DNA from: Verrucomicrobiota bacterium
GTDB taxonomy: Bacteria > Verrucomicrobiota > Verrucomicrobiia > Verrucomicrobiales > Akkermansiaceae
NCBI GenBank assembly: GCA_004294095.1
Contig: RDZR01000038.1
Span: 1-53,835, forward strand
Direction: 5' to 3'
DNA length: 53,835 nt
Part shown: in pieces, positions 1 through 9,800 of the stretch
Numbering within the stretch: the first letter of the stretch is position 1
Layout of the letters: every line of letters starts with the position of its first letter
Notes under the pieces: model-generated
Databases searched by the model: none
Told to the model about the DNA's origin: nothing
What the model saw: the letters and a program-made list of their open reading frames with translations, nothing else
Translations under genes and position numbers: made by a program

Positions 1-14
1 AGTGAGGAGCATGA

Positions 15-1013
15 TTAGCCACCGAGGTAACTCATTTCCGCTTTTTTTTGCGAATGCTTCCCGCGCTCTTCCGAGTATCGATCGCGGCGGGCTTGCCAGA
101 TGCCAGATAGCGCTTTTTCTAACACATCATCATCGCTTCCACTTCGAATCAAGCCACGCAGGTCATGGCCGTGAGATGCGAATAAACAGGTGAAAAAATG
201 GCCGTCGGCAGAAAGCCGCAACCGTTGGCAATCACCGCAAAATGGCTGAGTGACGGCTTGAATCAGACCGAGCTCCGGCTTCTTTCCTTTATGCGCCCAA
301 TGCACCGCCACTTCCCCGCGATACGCGGCGGTGCGTGGCTTCAAGGCAAACTCGCGTTCTAACAGATCCAAAATTTCCGCGCCTGGCACGACGTGCTGCA
401 TCGCCCAACCGTTCGATTCACCAACGTCCATGTATTCGATGTAGCGAAGATCGATTTGATTTTCCAAAGCCCAGAATGCTAGGGGTAAAATTTCTGACTC
501 GTTGACGCCGCGTTGGATCACGGCATTGATTTTAACCGGCAAGCCAAATGTTTGCGCCGCATGGATGCCTGCGAGAACACGCTCAACCTTCGCGCCAACT
601 CCATTCATGCGCGCGAACAATTCAGGATTCAGCGCGTCCAAACTGACGGTGACTCGGCTGAGCCCAGCGAGTGCCAACGCTTCGGCGTGATGAGCCAGCA
701 ACGTGCCGTTCGTCGTCATCGCCAGATCGGTGATGCCCTCCACCGTTGCCAGCATGGCCACCAAATCCTCCAAACCCCGACGCAAAAGTGGCTCCCCGCC
801 GGTGAGCCGAATTTTACTCACCCCCAGCGGAACCGCCACTCGGACCAAGCGTAGAATTTCTTCAAAACTGAGCAATTCTTCGCGAGGAAGGAATTGGTAT
901 TCAGAGCCGAACTTCTCGATCGGCATGCAGTAGCGACAGCGAAAGTTGCAACGATCTGTGACCGAAATCCGCAAATCCCGCAACCCTCTGCCGTAAGCAT
1001 CTTCAACGAACAT
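15..1013 (-). CDS. moaA: GTP 3',8-cyclase MoaA (molybdenum cofactor biosynthesis)
   Basis: Radical SAM enzyme that converts GTP to 3',8-cyclo-7,8-dihydro-GTP, the first step of molybdopterin synthesis in the cytoplasm. The N-terminal cluster motif CxxxCxxC is visible (CNFRCRYC), as is the MoaA-specific C-terminal cluster (CGDC, 13 residues, C). The protein ends in the family's conserved GG tail (MSYLGG), so the 3' end is complete. The frame stays open upstream to 1133, but the start at 1013 (MFVEDAYGRGLRDLR) gives 332 residues, the usual MoaA length; the longer N-terminus has no family counterpart and would run into the neighbour's stop. No other moa/moe gene lies in the window. Function is very likely. 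Confidence 0.95.
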   Translation of the reverse strand: MFVEDAYGRGLRDLRISVTDRCNFRCRYCMPIEKFGSEYQFLPREELLSFEEILRLVRVAVPLGVSKIRLTGGEPLLRRGLEDLVAMLATVEGITDLAMTTNGTLLAHHAEALALAGLSRVTVSLDALNPELFARMNGVGAKVERVLAGIHAAQTFGLPVKINAVIQRGVNESEILPLAFWALENQIDLRYIEYMDVGESNGWAMQHVVPGAEILDLLEREFALKPRTAAYRGEVAVHWAHKGKKPELGLIQAVTQPFCGDCQRLRLSADGHFFTCLFASHGHDLRGLIRSGSDDDVLEKALSGIWQARRDRYSEERGKHSQKKAEMSYLGG

Positions 1014-1129
1014 GACGTTCTGAGAATGGAGCGCAAAAATCGAAATTTCAAGACTTAGAAAATCATCCGCGATTTCTGGATATGAGCTGAGTGAATTGAT
1101 TTTTTGTTGGTAGCCGATGATGACAACGC

Positions 1130-3379
1130 TCACTGATTTACCTGCACAGCGACGCGTGCGAAACGGCGGGTGAATACGGCCGAATCCTGCACCACGACGC
1201 GTTCCCAGGTGGAGTTTATCGAAGAAATTGTAGTCGTAGCTCCAGCATTTTCGAGCCAGCTGCCATTTTCTAGGGTTGAAGAAAATTGCACCACATAGTT
1301 AATTCCCGGATTTGAAGACGCTTTTCGTCGGACTAACTCAACCTTGAGATGGCCAGTGCTATCAAGCGAGATTAAGGGAAGGCCGACTACTCCACCGGGA
1401 ATAAGCTGGGTGGAATTGGGAGTGGTGATCGAGGAGCTTTGGCTAGGCCCAGAGCCAATCATGTTAAAAGCATACTTAAGCAGATTTGGCACTGAATCAC
1501 TTGCTGGGGTGGCTGCATCATCAGAGCCATCCGCGGCAAGCATATGTGTGCTGCGGAAAGCAACCAAATCAGACGACGATGAAAGGATATTTCCTTGCAT
1601 CGCAATTCCTAAACTCGGGTGAAGAAATTTCCCACATCCAGATTCGATGACTTTCACCGCCTTAACCATATACCAATTTCCGAAATTATAGCTATTAAGG
1701 ACGAATGAATTTCCACTAACCACACTCGTAGAGACTCTGTTAAATCTTCCAAACTCGGAAGTGCTTTCGTAAATATGATACCCAAGCACGCTAGGGTCTG
1801 GTGAACTACTCCAATTTATTTGAACATTACTACCTACCCTAGTCATTGTGATATTTGATGCAGGGCGAATTTGATACAAATTGATTGTAGGATCACCGTA
1901 AAATGCAAAATGAGTCCTATTCCACCATTCTTCGGTGTCATACTGTTGAGGCGGTTTTTCTAAATACTGATTCGATGAGTTATGATTCATGATTGTCTTC
2001 ATCGCAAGCCCGAGCGGTTGCCCGACACCGGCCTGATGAAAAATGTTAATCCCAGAAGTCGTCCATAATAGGATAAGGCATTTTGACTCGACGCCTAAAA
2101 TCGCCCGTATCCTGCTGTAACCGTCTGATGGCACACTTTGTGGAACGTCGCCAAATCCCCAATAGCTTTGATCACTGGAATATACTGTGGCATCCATGCC
2201 TTGTTCTTCCCAATGCTGAATTTCCGGACCAATAATATTCTGCATGAAGAATTTGAATGGCCCATTTTCCCTAACCCATCCTTCAGATATTCCTTCCGTA
2301 GTTGTTCTTTGGAAAACTTGGCTTGGTTTTGAAATATTAGGAAGACTTCTATACGTTCCATCATTTGAATTATCGTATCCAAAATTGAATCCAGTCTTTT
2401 CGCCCATATCATGCCCAGGTGCCACGTTGCGATACTTACTTAGGCGATCGAGATAGCGCTCTAGCATGACAAACTCACTAGCCGCCACCTCCGTAATGTC
2501 TGCAAAATCGATTCTTCCGAACGCCATTTCGATGTCAGACGGGAAAATATCTTGATCCCATTTGAAATCACCTGGTAGATTGATTGCGAAACTTGTTTGT
2601 AGGCCGCCTGGATTATACGTAGCTATATCGGTGTAAACACCGTCGATATCGGCATAGTATGAATCAGCACCCCGCGCGCCTTTGTTTTCATCATGCTCAT
2701 CGGGTGCCATAATCGACGTTGAACCACTTCTAGGTAAAGGAACGTGTCCAAGGATGAAGAGAATTTTGGGTTTATCCGTAGTGGGTGCCGCATTGTAAAT
2801 ATTAACAATACTATTTTTAATTGCTACTACCGCATTTCCACTATCCCAACTGGTTGCTCGAGGGACGATCAATTCGTTGACAAGCCATCCATCCGCAACA
2901 ATTTCCTTTTTCAAACGTGTATATTTGGCAGACAAGTTAGCCGGAATGTCGTTCGCTACCAATAAGACCATTTGTCCCTTGTAGTGTGTATTATCACTCA
3001 GCAAAGAGCCGATGGTGTAGCCGGTAGCGTCATAAGTAACATTATTGAATATTGTGGTGTTTTTCCTTTTAATTTGGTATTCCCATATTTCCCCAGGAGT
3101 CACATTTGTATCAGTCCAGTGTGGAGTGCCTGGCGGGAGAGCATTCGCAACAGGAGTCCACGCGGTGGCCCCTAATGCTCTTCGACTCACAAATGTCGGA
3201 TCCGATGTGTTAGATAAATGATCTAAAAACAGAATCTTGACTTGGTTGTTAGCAGCGTTGATTTCTGATGAAACGAGGCAAACTCTTTTGCCATTGTTAT
3301 TATAATCGAATGTAAAATTTTGAGCACTCGCATTCCAGTATAATACTATATAAAATATGGTAAATATAATTTTTTTCAT
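1130..3379 (-). CDS. Secreted C25 (gingipain)-like peptidase-fold protein with FN3-like and LLKYAF C-terminal modules
   Basis: A 749-residue secreted protein. The start at 3379 (MKKIIFTIFYIVLYWNASAQ) gives a classic Sec signal peptide; the frame is open 22 codons further, but those lack signal-peptide character. The middle resembles peptidase family C25: a segment ending KPKILFILGHVPLP, a GRIDFAD stretch like the family's GRxPV, and the closing FYGDPTINL. I could not place the catalytic Cys/His pair with confidence, so activity is uncertain. An FN3-like stretch follows (NVQINWSSSPDPSVLGYHIY). The last ~147 residues (1133-1580) match a module in the 6852-12512 protein (LLKYAFNMIGSG, RRKAS, RRFARV). 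Codon use is more AT-rich than in the neighbours. The gene appears to be transcribed alone. Confidence 0.7.
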   Translation of the reverse strand: MKKIIFTIFYIVLYWNASAQNFTFDYNNNGKRVCLVSSEINAANNQVKILFLDHLSNTSDPTFVSRRALGATAWTPVANALPPGTPHWTDTNVTPGEIWEYQIKRKNTTIFNNVTYDATGYTIGSLLSDNTHYKGQMVLLVANDIPANLSAKYTRLKKEIVADGWLVNELIVPRATSWDSGNAVVAIKNSIVNIYNAAPTTDKPKILFILGHVPLPRSGSTSIMAPDEHDENKGARGADSYYADIDGVYTDIATYNPGGLQTSFAINLPGDFKWDQDIFPSDIEMAFGRIDFADITEVAASEFVMLERYLDRLSKYRNVAPGHDMGEKTGFNFGYDNSNDGTYRSLPNISKPSQVFQRTTTEGISEGWVRENGPFKFFMQNIIGPEIQHWEEQGMDATVYSSDQSYWGFGDVPQSVPSDGYSRIRAILGVESKCLILLWTTSGINIFHQAGVGQPLGLAMKTIMNHNSSNQYLEKPPQQYDTEEWWNRTHFAFYGDPTINLYQIRPASNITMTRVGSNVQINWSSSPDPSVLGYHIYESTSEFGRFNRVSTSVVSGNSFVLNSYNFGNWYMVKAVKVIESGCGKFLHPSLGIAMQGNILSSSSDLVAFRSTHMLAADGSDDAATPASDSVPNLLKYAFNMIGSGPSQSSSITTPNSTQLIPGGVVGLPLISLDSTGHLKVELVRRKASSNPGINYVVQFSSTLENGSWLENAGATTTISSINSTWERVVVQDSAVFTRRFARVAVQVNQ

Positions 3380-3634
3380 GGGGTAATAAATAAAATCATT
3401 CAGCAATCTAATGAAGAATATTGCTGACCAAAGACAATGAGTCAAGGCGAATGTTTGCCAGAGATATGGGCTTCAATTGGAGACTCTATTCGCTTTTGGA
3501 ATTCGCCCGATTATCGCTAGATAGAGCAAGGCTATTGTTAGTTTGCCGCAGGTAAATTGTGACGGAAGCCTTCAATTTTTTAGGCAAGTTGACGAAGATT
3601 GCTTGCCACAGTGAGTTGATCAAAGGCAGGTTGA

Positions 3635-4741
<1,107 letters not shown>

Positions 4742-4800
4742 AATGACGCGTGCCTCATTTTTGCAATTCCGGTGCTCGTGATTTTTCGATAAGCTAGTGG

Positions 4801-5388
4801 ATGAGTTTAAATCACGGATTGCCGCGCAATATCATTTTGATCGGTTTCATGGGGTGTGGGAAATCCACCATCGGCCGTTCATTGCAGGGTAAACTCGGCT
4901 ACCCATGGATCGATACTGATGAGCACATCGAGCAGTGTGTGGGCATGAGCGTGAAAGAAATTTTCGCCAAACGCGGCGAGCAAGCGTTCCGTGAGTTAGA
5001 ATCTAACATTTTGTTAGATATGACCGAGCGCCGCATCCAGCATCACATTATTTCCACGGGTGGCGGCATCATTGGCCGCCAAGAAAATAGGAAAATGTTA
5101 GGCAAGCTCGGCTTCGTCGTTTGGCTGGTTGCATCCACGCAAGTGATCATGGAACGCACCGCCCGCAATCGAGATCGTCCGCTATTGCAGACGGATGACC
5201 CAAAAACTCGCATTGAAGCATTATTGCAAGAACGCCGCCCGCTCTACGAAGAAACGGCTCATATCTCGATTGAGACTCATGGGCTTGACAGCAATGAAGT
5301 CGCCTCGGGAATTATTGAAAGTGCTCGATATTTTTTCAATCAAGCAGATGCCACTCAAGTGTTAGACCGCGATGAATCTGTTAGTTGA
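4801..5388 (+). CDS. aroK: Shikimate kinase AroK
   Basis: Phosphorylates shikimate at the 3-hydroxyl with ATP in the chorismate pathway. The P-loop is GFMGCGKST at residues 15-23. The Asp of WIDTDEHIE, the Arg of FRELE, the GGG loop (STGGGII) and the lid segment with RNRDRPLL are all present. The protein has 195 residues, slightly long because of the C-terminal tail. The start codon has no clear Shine-Dalgarno sequence. The 3' end overlaps queG by 17 bases, suggesting co-transcription and coupled translation. The gene carries several copies of the TGTTAGA/TCTAACA heptamer. Confidence 0.95.
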   Translation: MSLNHGLPRNIILIGFMGCGKSTIGRSLQGKLGYPWIDTDEHIEQCVGMSVKEIFAKRGEQAFRELESNILLDMTERRIQHHIISTGGGIIGRQENRKMLGKLGFVVWLVASTQVIMERTARNRDRPLLQTDDPKTRIEALLQERRPLYEETAHISIETHGLDSNEVASGIIESARYFFNQADATQVLDRDESVS

Positions 5389-6406
5389 AGCGATCAAAAC
5401 GCATGCGATGGAGCTTGGCTTTGATGATTGCCGCATCGCCCGTGCGCAGCTTGCGACTCACGCCTCCGACTACGAAGCATGGCTTGCTGCCGACCACCAC
5501 GGAGACATGCAATGGATGGCTCGCGATCCAGCACGCCGCAGCGATCCTCGCCAAGTGCTCGCAGGCTGCCAATCGATCGTCTGCCTCGCACTCAATTATT
5601 TCCCGGGCGATGATGCGGGGAAAAATTACCGCATCGCCCGCTATGCTTGGAATGACGATTACCACGATCTGATCGAAAAACGCCTCGCGGAATTGGATAC
5701 TTTCATGCAATCGCTCGGCGGCACTCAGCGCTACTACGTCGATACTGGCCCGATCCTCGAGCGGGATTTCGCGACGGATGCCGGCCTAGGATGGAATGGA
5801 AAATCGACTGTGCAAATTCATCGCAAGCTGGGCACCTGGTTTTTTCTTGCTGAGTTGCTAACGACGCTGGATTTGACACCTGATCCAGCTTTTGGCGACC
5901 ACTGCGGGAAGTGCACCCGCTGCGTGACTGCATGCCCGACGCAAGCCATCATCGCTCCTCACCAAGTGGATGCACGCCGCTGCATTTCCTATCTCACCAT
6001 CGAGCATCGCGGGCCAATTCCAGAAGAATTTCGTCACGCGATGGGAAATCGGATCTACGGCTGTGACGATTGCTTAAATGCCTGCCCGTGGAATCGTTTT
6101 GCCAGTCAAGCGCGGGAAATTTCCTTTCATGCGCGAGACAGCATTTTTTCCATGGGCTTGAGAGATTTTTTGTATTTGGATGACGACGCATTTCGCAGAC
6201 TATTTGCAAAGTCTCCCATCAAACGCATCAAACGTCCGAGATTTTTACGCAATGTATGCGTGGCACTCGGCAACGTCGGTGATGAGTTAGACATGCCCGC
6301 GCTAGAAATGCTGAGCACCGATCCGGAGCCATTGATCGCTGAGCATGCACGATGGGCATGCCAGCAAATCAAACAGCGAATAAAAAAACACCCAACCCAA
6401 GGTTAG
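5372..6406 (+). CDS. queG: Epoxyqueuosine reductase QueG
   Basis: Cobalamin- and 4Fe-4S-dependent enzyme that reduces epoxyqueuosine to queuosine in tRNA wobble positions. It has two ferredoxin-type cluster motifs, CGKCTRCVTACP and CDDCLNACPWN, preceded by the QueG-type N-terminal half (YVDTGPILERDFA, GLGWNGKST). The C-terminal ~70 residues resemble the HEAT-like tail of the family (RFLRNVCVALGNVGD). At 344 residues it is a normal length. It overlaps aroK by 17 bases upstream. Downstream, its stop codon overlaps the stop of the convergent trxA by 4 bases. Confidence 0.95.
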   Translation: MNLLVEAIKTHAMELGFDDCRIARAQLATHASDYEAWLAADHHGDMQWMARDPARRSDPRQVLAGCQSIVCLALNYFPGDDAGKNYRIARYAWNDDYHDLIEKRLAELDTFMQSLGGTQRYYVDTGPILERDFATDAGLGWNGKSTVQIHRKLGTWFFLAELLTTLDLTPDPAFGDHCGKCTRCVTACPTQAIIAPHQVDARRCISYLTIEHRGPIPEEFRHAMGNRIYGCDDCLNACPWNRFASQAREISFHARDSIFSMGLRDFLYLDDDAFRRLFAKSPIKRIKRPRFLRNVCVALGNVGDELDMPALEMLSTDPEPLIAEHARWACQQIKQRIKKHPTQG

Positions 6407-6723
6407 GCGAGCGCTAACAGCTTTGCTTTGAGCTGATCCTTGGTCACCGCCGCGCCGACGATTTGGTCTTTCACTTCGCCATTTTTAAAGAATAACAAAA
6501 GCGGAATGGAGCGCACGTTGTATTTGACAGCCAATTGTCCTGCTGTATCCACATTGACTTTGCCAACCACCGCTTGGCCTTCAAGCTCGGCAGAAAGTTG
6601 ATCAATGACGGGGCCAATCATTTTGCAAGGTCCGCACCATTCGGCCCAAAAATCCACTAAAACGGGCTTATCAGAATCAATCACTTCCGATTGAAAATTT
6701 TGTTCGGTCAATTGTGTTGCCAT
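6403..6723 (-). CDS. trxA: Thioredoxin 1
   Basis: Small cytoplasmic dithiol-disulfide oxidoreductase of 106 residues. The active site is WCGPCK (around residues 31-36), preceded by PVLVDFWAEW and followed by the cis-proline segment RSIPLLLFF. Nothing is missing. It is transcribed convergently with queG, and the two stop codons overlap (6403-6406). The ATG at 6723 has no long leader before the terminator region of the next gene. Confidence 0.97.
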   Translation of the reverse strand: MATQLTEQNFQSEVIDSDKPVLVDFWAEWCGPCKMIGPVIDQLSAELEGQAVVGKVNVDTAGQLAVKYNVRSIPLLLFFKNGEVKDQIVGAAVTKDQLKAKLLALA

Positions 6724-6777
6724 GCAGGTATGTTCAACTTGATCGGACTTGAGTCAAGAGGGGGATCTCAAGATTCA

Positions 6778-6833
6778 TCAAAAAATAAAAAAGCGGTGCG
6801 GTGACTGGCCAGTAAGCCGCATCACCGCACCGC
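6778..6833 (-). terminator. Rho-independent terminator of the large surface-protein gene
   Basis: A perfect 12-bp stem: GCGGTGCGGTGA at 6793-6804 pairs with TCACCGCACCGC at 6822-6833, with a 17-base loop. Read on the minus strand, the stem follows the stop codon at 6852 by about 18 bases. It is followed by a long T-rich run (6778-6792, TTTTTTATTTTTT), the standard intrinsic terminator layout for the minus-strand gene. It also separates that gene from trxA. Confidence 0.9.
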
Positions 6834-6851
6834 CAAGAAATCAATCATCCT

Positions 6852-9800
6852 TTATGGGAAAGGCACTAGAACGCTGGTCGGCACGATTTGGGCAGGTTCG
6901 CTGCCAGCTCCGCTTGCAGGAGTTCTCCAGCCGGCAGAAAGGTGATTGCCGCCGGCACCTTGCTTATGCAAAACCTCGATGTAGTAGGTTTGACCGGCGG
7001 TGAGGGTTATGACTCCAGGGGCTCCTCCATTGAAGGTAAAGCTGTTATTGCTCGAGCGTTGCGTGGTTTCTTTGTTCCACTCATCCACATTCGTCCAATT
7101 ACTCACCTGAGCAACCATCACACGTCCCGCTGGGTTCGATGTCGGCGAGATCCAAAACTGTGAGGCATCGTCACTGCTGACCCAGAAGACATAATTGCCA
7201 GTGGCCGGAGCTGTTAGAATCGCGCGCAATCTTTGTCCATAATTATCTCCCCAGTCTGATGAGACCGCTGGATTGCTCCAATTTGTAGCTCGAAGGCGTG
7301 GCAGGATGTCTGATCCAGTCGGGTTGGCAGGGAAATTCGGATTGCTGGTGAGATCACTGATGGATCCGCCACCTATACCCGTCCAGTAGTCTCGGCGAAC
7401 TCCAGTGGGATTTGGGCCTTGCACAAAGTTTACGGTAATGGTGAGTGTTTCCGTATCGCTGGCAGCTGCATTCGTGGCAGTGAGGTTCACCACATAGACC
7501 CCGTCCAGAGTCGGTGTGCCACTGATCAAGCCCGTCGTCGTATTAACGCTTAGGCCAGGTGGTAGTGGGCTGGCAGAGAAACTAGAAACAAATTGGGTTG
7601 CCGTGATTTGATAGTTGAAGGCAGAGCCTATATTTACCGTAGCCGTAGTGGGACTATTGATCACTGGTGGCAATAAACTAACGGTGATGGTGAGCTGAGT
7701 ATTGACCGTGCCTGCTGCGTTGGTGGCACCTATCGTTACCACAAAGGTGCCAGACGTTGTCGGATTTCCACTAAGTATGCCTGTCGCGGCATTGATCGAA
7801 ATTCCGGGTGGTAATCCTACGGCGGTGTAAGACGTTGGATTGTCACTCGCAGCGATTGAGTAGCTGAATGGAGCACCTTGGTTGACGGTTGTTGCGATCG
7901 GGCTGATAATGATCGGGGCATTTTCAGCATTAGCTGCCACCAAGACGCGTGCAAACCGGCGAGGAATGAGTTGTGAATCACGGACTACCACGCGCTCTAG
8001 CAAAGTAGTTAATGAGGTCACGCCTGTCACTGCTGCGGAATTGGTGCTCCAGCCGAGCAAATCATTTGAGAATTGAACTTCGTAGCGTATTCCGGGTGAT
8101 TCAGAAGCCTTGCGACGGACATAGGTGACTACCAAGTATCCTTCCGAATCAATGGTGATCAGAGGAAGACCGGCGGAGCCTGTAGCGCTCATCACATCGA
8201 CATTGGGCTGATTCACGTTGCCACGCTGGCCAGTGCCCGATCCAATCATGTTGAACGCATATTTCAGCAGGTTTGCTACCCCGTCCCCAGCTGGAGCTGC
8301 TGTGTCTGCGGAACCATCTGAGGCAATGGATTGGCTTGCGCGGAAGGCTGCGAGAGCCGCATTGTTATCTGGCGCAGCTGGCGATGAGCCATCGAGTTGC
8401 TGGAGGTAGGCGATCAAGTTGTTTTGATCCGTAGTCGATAGTGCGCGCACCTTGCGATGAGGATTCGCCTTGGCTAGGTCATTATTTGTCGAGACTGTCA
8501 TGTCATCGATGGCGATTGCGTCCATCGTGCTCGAGACCACAATCGTGTTTGAATTACCGGGATTGAGAGTGAAGCCCTCTAATCGGCCACTTCTCATCCA
8601 TGTATTGGTTTGCCAACCCGGTTGTTCACCCTGCAAGGCTAAAGGAAAGGGAGTTCCATTGACGGTGACTGTGATGCTTTTGCCCGGTGCACATGAGAAG
8701 CGGAAGTCCAAGGCACCTTGTCCAGCGGCAGTTCCGCCACGAATGTTGTTGAAGGTCACAGAGCCGGCTCCGTTAAATTGAACTAGGCCGTTTTTGTGCA
8801 CGGAGTTGGTAAAGTTGATGTTGATGAAGCCCGGCCGCTCAGTTGCGCCAGCAAGCACGCCATCTTCCATTTGATAGACTTCTCCACCGGCAACCTGAAA
8901 AACCTCGGCAAGAACGTCCGCTGAGCCATCGTGGAAGTAGGGTGCGGTCGCATGAATGCCAAGCAGTGTTGGCGTATCAATTCCCGCCAAATAATCTCCC
9001 AAGCGGCCTCCCGAGCTGGTGCGCATCGTGCCGACGTTTTCCAAACGCGGCACCACTCCAAAGCCGCCGCGTGAATTGCTGTAATTTGCTCCGCCATGGC
9101 AATCGGTGCAGCTTTGTGACTCGAACACCGCTTTGCCAGCAATAGCAGCCGCCGTCATGCTGCCATCCGCATTGCGGAATGGACTTTTAGGCAAGGTGTC
9201 TCGATCAAGGCTTGCGACGTAGCTGGCCAATTGATCGAGCGCGGTGCTGAGGCCCGTTTTAGGAGTGCCGAGAGGTGATGAGACGGAGGCAGCATTGATG
9301 AGGCCGGTGCCACCAAAGTGAGCGCGGATGTCATTTTCAAAGTCTTGGATTTCATCAAAATTTCCCGACCAGTGCACATTTCCGTGAGCCATACCCGCAC
9401 GGCCACGAAGGTCGGTGGTATTGCGGAATCCCTCACCGCGTTGGGTGAAATCCCATGTCCGGCCATCGAAAGCGCCATCAAGGTGGCATGTGGCGCAAGA
9501 CATATAGGTATCTTTGCTCATTGCATCTTTATCAAGTGCGTCTTTAAGCGATGCATTGTAGAAGATCTGCTTGCCAGCGAGCACATTACTGCTCAAGCGC
9601 TCAGTCGTCGCCGTCGGAACTTTCACCGAGCTCGGCGTGCGGGCGCCACTGACGAGGAAATCGGTCACATTGTGCACGGAGACGTTGCGAGCCATGAAGT
9701 TATTGACGAAAATTTTGTTTGTTTCGATGTCCATGACAGCACCTTGGGGCGCAAGATCGGTGGGAAAGCGCCACTTGGTGGATTTGGTGTCTTGGGCGCG

